DNA of 42,007 nt from Psychrobacter immobilis (GCF_904846285.1 NZ_CAJHAD010000023.1:1-42007); one strand, 5' to 3'; positions 1 through 10,250 are shown, numbered from the stretch's first letter. Numbers and translations: made by a program. The notes: generated from the sequence alone by a model not told the origin.

Positions 1-351
1 CCTGAGGGGCGCTACCACTTTTTTGACATGGCATCCTGTAATATGTCTGATTTAAGACATTCATCAGCGTACATCTTTTTTAATCGAGCATTCTCAACTT
101 CAAGCTCTTTGAGGCGGCTGATGAGCGCAGCATCCATGTCACCATATTTAGAACGCCAGTTGTAAAAGGTGCTTTGGCCGACATTGTGCTCACGGCACAA
201 GTCAGCAATAGGGACGCCTTGTTCTGCTTGTTTGAGGATGTTAACGATTTGATTATCAGTAAAGCGTGTCTTTTTCATAGGAGTCTCCTGCTGGTATATT
301 TTAGCAGTTAATCTCTATTTCTAGGTGTTCTTATTTATTGGGGGGATTACC
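1..351 (-). mobile_element. IS3-family element, orfA half (rest at window end)
   Basis: This is the upstream half of an IS3-family insertion sequence that continues at 41185-42007 if the molecule is circular. The outer end is at about 351, where the minus strand reads GGTAATCCCCCCAA. This matches GGTAATCGTCCCAA at 41185, giving imperfect terminal inverted repeats and a total length of about 1.17 kb, usual for IS3 elements. No convincing target duplication is visible (flanks GTA and GCC). The end assignment is inferred from the inverted repeats only. Confidence 0.8.
12..278 (-). CDS. IS3-family transposase OrfA
   Basis: 88-residue OrfA of an IS3-family element of the IS51/IS407 type. Residues 1-50 form a helix-turn-helix that binds the terminal repeats (KKTRFTDNQIVNILKQAEQG, then FYNWRSKYG), followed by a leucine-zipper-like helix (LKELEVENARLKKMYAD). 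It ends MSKKW-stop at a run of six A and a G, the usual site for programmed -1 frameshifting into OrfB. Read across the joined window ends, the -1 frame stays open into the OrfB sequence ([15 protein letters not shown]). The start has a good upstream GGAG. OrfA looks intact, but the partner OrfB carries a nonsense codon, so transposition by this copy alone is doubtful. Confidence 0.88.
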   Translation of the reverse strand: MKKTRFTDNQIVNILKQAEQGVPIADLCREHNVGQSTFYNWRSKYGDMDAALISRLKELEVENARLKKMYADECLKSDILQDAMSKKW

Positions 352-372
352 GCCCTATCTACTCACTGGATT

Positions 373-480
373 ATACCTATGGTTCGGTTCCCTAGTGAGG
401 ACTTGAACGCTAAGCTGTGGGCGAATGGTATCAACGCTTTAACTCGCTGAAATAGCCACAGTGCACTTCATGGTGTACTT
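373..480 (+). repeat. Dispersed repeat, copy A (about 100 bp)
   Basis: Contains TTCCCTAGTGAGGACTTGAA followed by a CTGTGG core and TTTAACTCGCTGA-ATAGCCACAGTG. The first core recurs at 23343 (same strand) and about 25285-25310 (opposite strand). The second part recurs in copy B. No open frame covers it. It sits just outside the IS3 end, so it may be a fragment of an older insertion element; its family is unknown to me. Confidence 0.6.
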
Positions 481-487
481 ACCATAA

Positions 488-632
488 ATATTCGGTGGTG
501 TGTCAAAAAGTATGCTGATCAAAATTTGAACAATTTTTGAAGCTTTGAAAGCCATATAGAATCAGAGAACTTAGCATAGACTTCTTATTGATTTTTAGCG
601 CCAGCATACTTTTTAGAACACCACCAAATATT
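488..632. mobile_element. MITE-like element with about 30-bp terminal inverted repeats
   Basis: The left arm (488-518, core GGTGGTGT then AAAAAGTATGCTG) pairs with the right arm (602-632, CAGCATACTTTTT then ACACCACC) with only a few mismatches. About 83 bp of AT-rich non-coding DNA lies between them. AAATATT flanks both outer ends and may be a target duplication, although AATATT is itself palindromic. The size (145 bp) and absence of coding capacity fit a non-autonomous element mobilised by a related transposase elsewhere. Confidence 0.7.
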
Positions 633-648
633 TCATCAGTTGTTCAGT

Positions 649-1488
649 TTACTGACTTAGATGTTTGGCATGAAAGCGCAAATGCTCTTCAATAAAGCTG
701 GCGATAAAATAGTAACTATGGTCATAGCCCTCATGCAATTGATACATTAAAGGATAATCGTTTGATTCTGCAGCTGCGAGTAAAGCTTCTGGCTTGAGCT
801 GCTCTACAAGGAAGTTGTCAGACTCACCCTGATCTACTTTAGCAGGAACTAATTCAGTTGCTCGTTTCATGAGCTCACTAGGATCGTAGTTCAGCCAATT
901 GGCTTTATCTTCACCTAAATAAGCAGTAAAAGCTTTTTGTCCCCATGGAGAATTCACAGGGTTACTGATAGGACTAAAAGCAGATATTGAACTATAGCGC
1001 TCTGGGTTAAGCATGCCAATGTTCAACGCACCAAGACCACCCATCGAATGACCAGAAATGGCTCTCTTATCAGATACTGGAAACGATGCCTCAATTAACT
1101 CAGGCAACTCATTGACCACATAATCATACATCTGGTAGTGCTTGCTCCAAGGCATCTCAGTAGCATTAACGTAGAATCCTGCCCCTTGACCTAAATCGTA
1201 GGCTGCATCATCAGCAACATCTTCACCACGAGGGCTAGTATCTGGGGCGACAATAGCGATACCCAATTCTGCAGCAATACGCTGTATCCCAGACTTCTGC
1301 ATGACGTTCTCATCTGTGCAGGTCAAGCCTGACAACCAATAAAGGACAGGGACTTTTGTACCACTGCCCATCTGAGGCGGCAAGTAAATAGCAAACTGCA
1401 TACTACAATTTAATGATTTTGAATGATGGCTATACTGCTTATGCCAGCCACCAAAACTTTTATTGACACTAATATTCTCTATGGACAT
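649..1488 (-). CDS. fghA: S-formylglutathione hydrolase
   Basis: 279-residue esterase-D family alpha/beta hydrolase that releases formate and glutathione from S-formylglutathione, the second step of glutathione-dependent formaldehyde detoxification in the cytoplasm. The nucleophile elbow GHSMGG places the catalytic Ser at 148. Asp224 and His257 (GYDHSYYF) complete the likely triad, and the family motif WLSGLTCTDENVMQKSG is present near residues 51-67. Length is normal for the family. It lies 137 bp downstream of adhC on the same strand and is probably cotranscribed with it. The 3' end lies 17 bp from the MITE at 488-632. The full conserved core suggests an active enzyme. Confidence 0.96.
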   Translation of the reverse strand: MSIENISVNKSFGGWHKQYSHHSKSLNCSMQFAIYLPPQMGSGTKVPVLYWLSGLTCTDENVMQKSGIQRIAAELGIAIVAPDTSPRGEDVADDAAYDLGQGAGFYVNATEMPWSKHYQMYDYVVNELPELIEASFPVSDKRAISGHSMGGLGALNIGMLNPERYSSISAFSPISNPVNSPWGQKAFTAYLGEDKANWLNYDPSELMKRATELVPAKVDQGESDNFLVEQLKPEALLAAAESNDYPLMYQLHEGYDHSYYFIASFIEEHLRFHAKHLSQ

Positions 1489-1625
1489 ACTAAAACACCT
1501 CTGTTAAAACATTAAATGCTGCCCCCAAAAAGAGACAGCACTGTTATCATGACAACATAACTACTTAATGTTAATCACCTATAAATGACCGATCATTTGT
1601 TAAAAAAGATCATGATGACTCATTC

Positions 1626-2957
<1,332 letters not shown>

Positions 2958-3284
2958 TCAATGGCTATGCCCTTGTGATAGGCTAATGGTAGCAACGCCT
3001 ACTGCAACCAACCCCATGCCGATCCAAGTGCTCAAATCGAGATGTTGTCGGTAGATAACAGACGATAATGCCGTTACTGTCACTATTGCAAGTCCTGCCC
3101 ACAATGCATGAACAATACCAACCGGCATTCCTTTCATGGCCTGTCCTAAAAAAACAAAGGCAGCCAGATGTCCTAATAGAACTAACATACTTGCTAACGG
3201 CTTAGTGAAGCCATCTGTCTCCTTTAATGCAACATGAGACAAAGCTTCTGCGACTACTCCAAAAAAAAGAAACATCCAACTCAT
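2958..3284 (-). CDS. Small multidrug resistance (SMR) family transporter
   Basis: 108-residue inner-membrane protein with four predicted hydrophobic segments, like EmrE, SugE and QacE. The membrane-embedded glutamate essential for proton/drug antiport is present in the first helix (Glu13 in GVVAEALSH), and the family's WAGLAIVTV segment follows in helix 3. It would act as an antiparallel dimer exporting quaternary ammonium or guanidinium-like cations; the actual substrate cannot be told from sequence. It lies upstream of the formaldehyde genes on the same strand and is divergent from a LysR regulator across 135 bp, which suggests a shared regulatory unit. Confidence 0.9.
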   Translation of the reverse strand: MSWMFLFFGVVAEALSHVALKETDGFTKPLASMLVLLGHLAAFVFLGQAMKGMPVGIVHALWAGLAIVTVTALSSVIYRQHLDLSTWIGMGLVAVGVATISLSQGHSH

Positions 3285-3419
3285 CTTTCACCTCTTATAT
3301 TAGCAAGCTTAGTTACAATGAACTGGAGCTCTTTTGAATTTGTGCTTGTATTATATCTATTTCTGATTAGATGATAATATGCTATATTCGAAAGTATCTT
3401 TTACATATAGGTAATAATT

Positions 3420-4292
3420 ATGAAATGGGATGGCATTAGTGAGTTCGTCTACGTGGCTGAATATGAAAGTTTTACGAAAGCTGCAAAAAAAATAGGCATC
3501 TCGACCGCCCAAGTGAGTCGACAGGTAAGCGCCTTAGAGCAACGTCTCAATATTAAATTGCTCTATCGAACGACTCGTAAGGTCTCATTAACAGAAGAAG
3601 GTAATGTTTTTTATCAGCACTGCCGTGGGGTACTTGATGGTCTGGATGCCGCGGAACAAGCAGTGACTCACTTGCAATCAAAACCGCAAGGCATGATTAA
3701 ACTGACAGCTCCTGTCACTTATGGAGAGCGACAATTAATACCATTGGTGAATGACTTTATGGTGCAATATGATGATATTGAAGTAACTGCACTTCTGAGT
3801 AATCAACAGCTTGATTTGGTTGAAGACAGCTATGATTTGGCCATTCGCATCGGAAAGCTTCGTGATTCGACCATGATGGCAAAAAAGCTCAGTAGTCGCA
3901 CTAATTTTGTCTGCGCGTCGCCCTCTTATATTGAAAAATACGGCATACCGCATTCTCTAACCGAGCTTGGTCAACATAACTGTTTGTTGGGTACGCTAGA
4001 CTACTGGCACTTTAAAGAATCGGGTAAAGAGAAAAATATTCGAGTGGCAGGTAGAGTGCGCTATAACAGCGGTTATAGTTTAGTCGATGCGGCTATAAAG
4101 GGATTGGGTATTGTGCAGCTACCTGATTATTACGTACAAAAGCACTTAGAGTCGGGGGAGCTTGTCAGCTTATTGGATAACTTTAGAGAACCTGAAGAAG
4201 GTATTTGGGCCGTTTATACTCATAATCGCCATTTGTCGCCAAAAATTAGGCTGCTACTAGATTATTTAGCAGCACATTTATCTAAACCCTAA
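3420..4292 (+). CDS. LysR-family transcriptional regulator
   Basis: 290-residue LysR-type regulator. The N-terminal winged helix-turn-helix (FVYVAEYESFTKAAKKIGIS, AQVSRQVSALEQRL, RTTRKVSLTEEG) is complete. The C-terminal substrate-binding domain starts near residue 90 and contains LTAPVTYGERQLIPLVNDF, typical of the CrgA-like subgroup. It is transcribed away from the SMR gene, the classic LysR arrangement, so it probably controls the SMR gene and perhaps adhC-fghA. The inducer is unknown. The start is supported by a purine-rich stretch before ATG 3420, although the Shine-Dalgarno sequence is weak. Confidence 0.92.
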   Translation: MKWDGISEFVYVAEYESFTKAAKKIGISTAQVSRQVSALEQRLNIKLLYRTTRKVSLTEEGNVFYQHCRGVLDGLDAAEQAVTHLQSKPQGMIKLTAPVTYGERQLIPLVNDFMVQYDDIEVTALLSNQQLDLVEDSYDLAIRIGKLRDSTMMAKKLSSRTNFVCASPSYIEKYGIPHSLTELGQHNCLLGTLDYWHFKESGKEKNIRVAGRVRYNSGYSLVDAAIKGLGIVQLPDYYVQKHLESGELVSLLDNFREPEEGIWAVYTHNRHLSPKIRLLLDYLAAHLSKP

Positions 4293-4409
4293 CTGGGTGA
4301 TAGTAAGAACTACCCATACTTTAAGGCCTCGCACCTCGAAAGATAAATCATCTAATTACTTGGAGGTCTTGCACACTACTCTAACTAACTCGATCGTTAG
4401 GAGGCTGAC

Positions 4410-5336
4410 ATGATCGTCAAGCAAAAACCGAACGCACTCAAGCTGTTTTTTACCTTGCGCGGCTCTATCCTACCAAAAATTTATCCTCAGATTTTTCTCA
4501 CCATCTTGCTTAGTACTCTAATAGCAGGCATCCAGTACTGGTTTCCAGGCTTCTTCTCCTCTTATAGTACGGCTCCCTTCACTTTTCTAGGGGTTGCTTT
4601 ATCATTGTTCCTCGGCTTTCGTAACAATGCCAGCTATCAACGCTGATGGGAAGCTAGGGGTCAATGGGGTCAGCTAGTAGTGGATGCTCGTAGCTTGGCC
4701 CGCCAAGTGCTCTCATTTATGGATGAAGAAACGGAGACTGGACGACAAACCCAGCGCCGTATGATTCACCTAACCATCGCCTTTACTCATGCTTTGCGCC
4801 ATCGACTACGTGACACTGAACCTTGGCAGGACGTTGATCGTTTTGTAGAACCCGAGCACCACGTCAGCATGCGCCAAGCGCAAAATCTGCCCGAGTACCT
4901 GCTGCGGCTGATGGGGAAAAAGGTCGGTTATAGCCGACGTGAGCGATTATTATCGGAATTTCTAGTACAGAACATGGATGAACGGCTGACCTCTATGACT
5001 GTAGTTTTGGCCGCCTGCGAGCGCATTCATTATACGCCACTACCATTTGCTTATATGCTGTTAGTACATCGCACCACCTACTTATATTGCTTTATGTTGC
5101 CTTTTGGTTTGGTGTCATCTCTGGGATGGGCTACTCCGTTTGTCTGTGCAGTGATCGCCTATACTTTTTTTGGTCTAGATGCTCTTAGTGAGGAGTTGGA
5201 ATCGCCTTTTGGCTTGGCCGCTAACAATCTACCACTGAGTGCTCTGTCGCGTACCATCGAAATTAACTTACTAGAGGCACTGGGAGAAACCGATCTGCCG
5301 CCCGATATAAAATCTAAGAATGGCTACTTACAGTAA
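4410..5336 (+). pseudogene. Bestrophin-like (UPF0187/YneE) membrane protein, interrupted by one in-frame stop
   Basis: One reading frame from ATG 4410 (after GGAGG) to 5336 encodes a bestrophin-family anion-channel-like protein, broken only by TGA at 4644-4646. Residues before the stop (LGFRNNASYQR) and after it (WEARGQWGQLVVDARSLARQ) join into the family's conserved NNxSYxRWWEAR motif, so a Trp codon TGG has most likely become TGA. The full product would be 308 residues with hydrophobic segments near residues 25-75 and 215-255. There are no other lesions, so the change looks recent. A sequencing error or readthrough are alternatives; translation from the internal ATG at 4680 would lack the N-terminal membrane segments. 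Confidence 0.85.
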
Positions 5337-5456
5337 ATTATTTTGCGTAAGCAGTTAGCCTTAAGTCTCTGGCTGAGTAGTTATATAAACAGTCTTGATG
5401 GTGACAGAACAAATAATGGCATTGCTCAAACATAAGTGGATATACGCGCTTCTATC

Positions 5457-5500
5457 AAGAAAATAATTATTACCTTATGGTAAAAGTTATTTTCTTTTTA
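5457..5500 (+). terminator. Hairpin with T-rich tail downstream of the bestrophin pseudogene
   Basis: AAGAAAATAA (5457-5466) pairs with TTATTTTCTT (5487-5496), with an inner TTACC/GGTAA helix and a TTAT loop, followed by TTTTA. It is AT-rich for a terminator but correctly placed in the gap before the VOC gene. Confidence 0.4.
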
Positions 5501-5623
5501 GACCCATTATCTTTTATATGGAATAACGTATGATGGTTTCCATCGACAGACAACGCGGCAAACTTGTTGCAACTCGATAGAAAAACTATTGATAAAAAAT
5601 CATCCACAACTGGAGAACAACAC

Positions 5624-6007
5624 ATGAGCATTTTTACTCACGTTACCCTTGGCACTAACGATGTTAATCAAGCACGTACATTCTATGACAACGTTTTAGA
5701 GATTCTAGGGCTTAAACGCATTGCTGACCTAGGTGATAATGGTTCAATATGGGGCGTAGACGCACCATCGTTATTTGTTATGAAACCTAATAACGGTCAA
5801 CCAGCTAGTGTTGGTAATGGCAATATGGTGAGCTTTGAAGCACCAAGTCGCGCTGCTATTGACGCATTTCATGCAGCAGCATTGAGCGCTGGTGCTCAAG
5901 ATGAAGGCCAACCTGGTACACGCGATTGGGCACCTAACGCTTACGCGGCTTATGTTCGTGACCTGGATGGTAATAAGCTTGCCGTTTATTGCTTCAAAGA
6001 AGCATAA
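5624..6007 (+). CDS. VOC (glyoxalase/bleomycin-resistance fold) family protein
   Basis: 127 residues from ATG 5624, chosen over an upstream in-frame codon because GGAG lies 8-12 bp before it and the conserved fold starts there (MSIFTHVTLGTNDVNQARTF). It shows the paired beta-alpha-beta-beta-beta modules of the vicinal oxygen chelate superfamily: FYDNVLEILGLKR in the first module and RDLDGNKLAVYCF at the end. Candidate metal ligands are His6 and a Glu/Asp near the C-terminus, but the substrate is unknown. Members include glyoxalase-like enzymes and antibiotic-binding proteins. It is the gene before a UvrA2-like ATPase, with a terminator between them, so the two may be functionally linked without being cotranscribed. 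Confidence 0.88.
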   Translation: MSIFTHVTLGTNDVNQARTFYDNVLEILGLKRIADLGDNGSIWGVDAPSLFVMKPNNGQPASVGNGNMVSFEAPSRAAIDAFHAAALSAGAQDEGQPGTRDWAPNAYAAYVRDLDGNKLAVYCFKEA

Positions 6008-6064
6008 TAGTAGTATTACGGACCGCTCGTTCGTAACCACTAATATTAGTATCAATACTACCGT

Positions 6065-6100
6065 AAAAAGGGTCCTGCAAATTTTGCAGGACCCTTTTGT
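6065..6100 (+). terminator. Rho-independent terminator after the VOC gene
   Basis: The near-perfect hairpin AAAAGGGTCCTGCAAA / TTTTGCAGGACCCTTTT carries its own T tract and can act in both directions. It ends the VOC transcript and isolates it from the UvrA-like gene. Confidence 0.9.
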
Positions 6101-6340
6101 CATTAAAATCAATTTTGTGACACTTGATATTCTGTCTATTTATGTGAGTCCGCGTACTGTGTACGTTAAACATAGGCTCTGCAATAACAAAAAAAACATT
6201 AAGATCTTTCTTATTACCTTCAACCTTTTATAAAGAATATCAATAGATAAATAACACTTATCCATGACTGCAAACGTCAATGAGCAAAATCCAAATATAT
6301 TTAAAATCAAGAAATACAATTCAATAGGAGTCGCCTGTTT

Positions 6341-8875
6341 ATGGCTACCAATAACAATAAACATATCAATAAAGACATTCTCTGTGACACTGACCACAGT
6401 GTTCGAGTCAGGGGAGCTCGCGTTCACAACTTAAAGAATATCGATGTAGATTTACCTCGTGATGCACTGGTTGTTTTTACCGGTATATCAGGATCAGGTA
6501 AGTCATCACTTGCTTTTGGCACTTTATTTGCTGAGTCACAACGTCGTTATTTAGATTCAGTATCCCCTTATGCGCGTCGATTGATAGATCAGGTTGATGA
6601 GCCTGATGTTGATATGGTAGAAGGTCTGCCGCCAGCAGTTGCTCTACAACAACAACGAGGTACGCCCTCAGTGCGCTCATCAGTAGGCAGTGTTACTTCT
6701 ATCTCAAACGGGCTACGCATGCTCTATTCACGAGCTGGAGATTATCCTACCGGTCAAGAGATATTGTATGGCGATGCGTTTTCGCCAAATACACCTGAGG
6801 GTGCCTGTCCTACTTGCTCTGGTATTGGCCGCGTGTTTGAAGTCACCGAAGAGTTACTAGTACCTGATAACACCAAAACCATTCGAGAGCGTGCTATCGT
6901 AGCATGGCCACCAGCGTGGCAAGGCAAAAACCTAAGCCGCATACTGGTGTCACTCGGCTACGATATTGACACGCCTTGGCATAAACTGCCAAAAGAAACC
7001 CGCGATTGGATCTTGTTTACAGATGAAACCCCAACCGTTCCTGTCTACCCTGAATACAGCCTTGAGCAAGTAAGAAAAGCGATTGAGAGCGGCGAAAAGC
7101 CCAACTATATGGGCACGTTTTCGAGTGCAAAGCGCTTCATACTGCATTCTTTTGCCACTACTCAGAGCTCATTGACAAAAAAGCGCGTTTCTCAGTTTAT
7201 GCAAATCTCTGTATGTCCGGAATGTGATGGTAAAAAACTGAAAAAAGAATCACTATCCGTTACGTTCGCAGGACTCGATATTGGGGAGCTGTCGCAACTG
7301 ACCTTTATCGAACTGGCGCGCAAGCTTGAGACTGCGGCCAATAAAGTCCCAACTGACAATATGGCAAATCGTGAAAAGGCTATCGTCGCTCAGCGCATTG
7401 CCAGTGATATGTTATCTCGGGTAAAAGCACTGACCCTATTGGGTTTGGGGTACTTATCACTTGAGCGCACCACACCTACACTATCTCCTGGTGAGCTACA
7501 ACGCTTACGCCTAGCCACTCAAATTCGCTCACAACTTTTTGGGGTGGTTTATGTACTAGATGAACCATCCGCTGGTCTTCATCCAGCAGATACCCAAGCA
7601 TTACTAAGTGCCTTAGATGAGCTCATTGCCGCTGGTAACTCAGTGTTTGTCGTCGAGCATGATGTGAGCGTCATCAGACACGCTGATTGGATCGTAGACG
7701 TTGGCCCCAATGCGGGTACTCATGGCGGCGAGGTGATTTATAGTGGTCCTGTAGAGGGATTGCGCGACGTGACTCACTCGCATACCAGCCGCTATCTGTT
7801 CAGCACTGACGCTATCGTAAAACGCACACCAAGAGAGCCGACAGCGTGGCTTAAACTTACAGGGATTACGCGTAATAACTTACAAGAGCTGGATGTCGGT
7901 TTTCCATTGGGTGTGATGACTACTGTCACGGGTGTATCAGGTTCAGGCAAGTCGAGTCTAGTGAGTCAAGCTTTGGTAGAGCTCGTTTATGAGGCTCTAG
8001 GACAAAAACAAACGGTTGAAGCTCCAACTGGCGAAGCCGATCTACTTGAGCAAGAGTTGGAGACGCCAACCGGTGGACAAATCATTGAGGGTATGGATGA
8101 TGTCAAACGACTGGTAACCGTCGATCAAAAAGCCATTGGGCGTACGCCGCGCTCAAACCTTGCTACCTATACCGGACTGTTTGATCATGTCCGTAAGCTA
8201 TTCGCGTCAACGAGCGAGGCAAAATCTCGTCGTTACAACGCAGGGCGTTTTTCATTCAACACGACTAAAGGTCGTTGTCCTAATTGTGAAGGCTTAGGCT
8301 TTGTGAGTGTCGAGCTACTGTTTCTTCCTAGCGTCTATTCGCCTTGCCAAGTCTGTCACGGACAGCGCTACAATGAGGACACGCTAGAGGTCACGTATCA
8401 TGACAAAAACATCGCCGATGTGCTGGCGCTCACGGTTGAATCAGCTTATGAATTCTTTGCAGACGACCCTGCTATCTTGCGAGCATTAAGTGCCTTGCTA
8501 CAAGTCGGGCTTGGCTACTTACGACTTGGCCAACCAGCAACTGAGCTATCTGGCGGTGAAGCCCAACGTATTAAACTTGCCACTGAATTGCAGCGAACGC
8601 AGCGCGGCGATACGCTGTATATCCTAGATGAGCCAACAACGGGTTTGCACCCAAAAGATATCTCGATGTTGATGGCGCAATTGAATGGACTTGTTGATGC
8701 CGGTAACAGCGTTATCATGGTCGAACACGACATGCAGGTTGCTAGTAATAGTGATTGGGTAATTGATATTGGCCCTGGTGCAGGTGATGCAGGTGGCCTT
8801 ATCGTGGCGCAAGGATTACCTGAAACAGTCGCTGAGTCGAAGACCAGCCGAACTGCACCTTTCATGCGCTTCTAG
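6341..8875 (+). CDS. UvrA2-like excinuclease ABC ATPase
   Basis: 844-residue tandem ABC ATPase of the UvrA family. Walker A motifs lie at about 48-56 (GISGSGKSS) and 531-539 (GVSGSGKSS). Both signature motifs (LSPGELQRLRLATQ and LSGGEAQRIKLATE) and both Walker B regions (VYVLDEPSAGLH, LYILDEPTTGLH) are present. Zinc-module cysteines are at 156/159 (CPTCSGIGR), in CPECDGKKL, and at about 646-674 (CPNCEGLG, CQVCHG). The first cysteine pair lies about 100 residues earlier than in UvrA proper, implying loss of the UvrB-binding domain as in UvrA2/DrrC proteins, which are linked to tolerance of DNA-intercalating drugs. AGGAG lies 10 bp before ATG. The drug-tolerance role is inference. Confidence 0.92.
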   Translation: MATNNNKHINKDILCDTDHSVRVRGARVHNLKNIDVDLPRDALVVFTGISGSGKSSLAFGTLFAESQRRYLDSVSPYARRLIDQVDEPDVDMVEGLPPAVALQQQRGTPSVRSSVGSVTSISNGLRMLYSRAGDYPTGQEILYGDAFSPNTPEGACPTCSGIGRVFEVTEELLVPDNTKTIRERAIVAWPPAWQGKNLSRILVSLGYDIDTPWHKLPKETRDWILFTDETPTVPVYPEYSLEQVRKAIESGEKPNYMGTFSSAKRFILHSFATTQSSLTKKRVSQFMQISVCPECDGKKLKKESLSVTFAGLDIGELSQLTFIELARKLETAANKVPTDNMANREKAIVAQRIASDMLSRVKALTLLGLGYLSLERTTPTLSPGELQRLRLATQIRSQLFGVVYVLDEPSAGLHPADTQALLSALDELIAAGNSVFVVEHDVSVIRHADWIVDVGPNAGTHGGEVIYSGPVEGLRDVTHSHTSRYLFSTDAIVKRTPREPTAWLKLTGITRNNLQELDVGFPLGVMTTVTGVSGSGKSSLVSQALVELVYEALGQKQTVEAPTGEADLLEQELETPTGGQIIEGMDDVKRLVTVDQKAIGRTPRSNLATYTGLFDHVRKLFASTSEAKSRRYNAGRFSFNTTKGRCPNCEGLGFVSVELLFLPSVYSPCQVCHGQRYNEDTLEVTYHDKNIADVLALTVESAYEFFADDPAILRALSALLQVGLGYLRLGQPATELSGGEAQRIKLATELQRTQRGDTLYILDEPTTGLHPKDISMLMAQLNGLVDAGNSVIMVEHDMQVASNSDWVIDIGPGAGDAGGLIVAQGLPETVAESKTSRTAPFMRF

Positions 8876-8903
8876 TGCCCGTCGCAAACCTCTTATGACA
8901 GTG

Positions 8904-8945
8904 CAAAAAACGACAGCGATAATCAGTTTATCGCTGTCGTTTTGC
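8904..8945. terminator. Bidirectional terminator between uvrA2-like and ndh genes
   Basis: AAAACGACAGCGATAA and TTATCGCTGTCGTTTT form a perfect stem with a short TCAG loop and A/T tracts on both sides. It serves the convergent genes, and its right edge touches the ndh stop codon. Confidence 0.92.
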
Positions 8946-10250
8946 TTAATGTAATTTGATCTTTGGACGACCTATGCGTAATATTTTTTCGCTGATCCAT
9001 AAAGCAAATGTCTTGAAGGCACCATGAATAGACATTTGATGCATGCGATAGAGCGATATGTACATAAAACGGGCAATCTTTCCTTCAATGAAAAAGCTGT
9101 TATTGGTGAGATTACCCATTAAGTTTCCCACAGTACCGTAACGTGATAGATTAACCAGTGACCCATAATCGTTATAGGTAAAACCTCGTAGTGGCTGCTT
9201 TCTTAGCGTTGCAATTATATTTTTTTCAACACATTTTGCCATTTGATGTGCAGATTGCGCGCGCGGTGGCACTTGTTTGCCATCGGTTTGGGTGAAGGCG
9301 CAGCAATCGCCTAATACAAAGATACTGTCATCAACCGTGCTTTGTAAAAATTTATTTACCCGAATTTGATTATTAGAAGTAAGCTCAAAAACCCCCAAAT
9401 CTTTAATAAAATCAGGGGCTTTTACGCCTGCCGCCCATACCATGATATCAGCCTCAATCTGCTCATCATCTTTCGTAATAAAGCCGTACTTCGTCGCCTC
9501 TTTCACCTGTGTATGTTCACGTACATGAACGCCTAGTTTCAATAATTCGCGCTTAGCACTTGATGCAATACGCTCAGGCAAGGCAGGTAAAATGCGTGGT
9601 CCCGCTTCAATTAAATGGATGTGTAAACGTTTCGGCGACATATTTGTCAAGCCGTATAGCTTTAATAGATTAGACACATGGTACAGCTCAGCTGAAAGTT
9701 CTACTCCCGTTGCACCTCCACCAACAATGGCGATATTAAGTGCTTGCTGCTGGTTATCATCTTGATGAAGACGCGTAAAACCATCAAGCAATGAATGCTG
9801 AAAACGTTGAGCTTGCTGAGTTGAGTCCAAAAAGTAGCAGTTTTCCTTCACCCCAGGGGTATTGAAGTCGTTACTTATGCTGCCAATGGCAATAACAAGA
9901 TGATCGTAGTGCACGTGGCGTTCCGGCAAGATAGTATGGCCTGATTCATCATACAGTGCAGCAAGAGTGATGGTTTTAGTTTTTTGATCAATATTATCAA
10001 ATTCCCCCAGCTGAAAGTGGTAATGATGCTGAGCAGCATGCGCCGAGTACACCACACCATCTAAATCAGAATCAATAGAGCCTGTCGCGACTTCATGCAG
10101 TAACGGTTTCCAAATATGAGTACGGTTTTTATCTATTAATAATATATCGGCTTGCTTTTTCTTTCCTAACTTGTGTCCTAATTGGGTTACAAGCTCTAAA
10201 CCACCAGCACCGCCGCCAATAACGACAATTTTAGGTGTGATTATATTCAT
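8946..10250 (-). CDS. ndh: Type II NADH:quinone oxidoreductase
   Basis: 434-residue single-subunit NADH dehydrogenase that passes electrons from NADH through FAD to quinone without pumping protons. Two dinucleotide-binding folds are clear: GGGAGG at 12-17 for FAD and GGGATG at 177-182 for NADH. The FAD-contact motif FVLGDCCAF lies towards the C-terminus, along with the quinone-site type motif PPRAQSAHQMA. The C-terminal 60 residues are amphipathic and basic, fitting peripheral attachment to the inner membrane. The length is normal. Such genes are usually chromosomal, so this plasmid copy is an extra or alternative respiratory entry point. No regulatory site was recognised. Confidence 0.94.
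   Translation of the reverse strand: MNIITPKIVVIGGGAGGLELVTQLGHKLGKKKQADILLIDKNRTHIWKPLLHEVATGSIDSDLDGVVYSAHAAQHHYHFQLGEFDNIDQKTKTITLAALYDESGHTILPERHVHYDHLVIAIGSISNDFNTPGVKENCYFLDSTQQAQRFQHSLLDGFTRLHQDDNQQQALNIAIVGGGATGVELSAELYHVSNLLKLYGLTNMSPKRLHIHLIEAGPRILPALPERIASSAKRELLKLGVHVREHTQVKEATKYGFITKDDEQIEADIMVWAAGVKAPDFIKDLGVFELTSNNQIRVNKFLQSTVDDSIFVLGDCCAFTQTDGKQVPPRAQSAHQMAKCVEKNIIATLRKQPLRGFTYNDYGSLVNLSRYGTVGNLMGNLTNNSFFIEGKIARFMYISLYRMHQMSIHGAFKTFALWISEKILRIGRPKIKLH

Noticed and set aside
1545..1580. AACATAA-CTACTTAATGTTAATC near the adhC-fghA gap as a dif-like recombination site.
   Set aside because: Arms do not match both XerC and XerD consensus at 6-bp spacing.
6140..6427. Minus-strand hydrophobic open frame upstream of the UvrA2-like gene.
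   Set aside because: It overlaps the uvrA2 promoter and start and reads through AT-rich non-coding DNA; no Shine-Dalgarno or family features.
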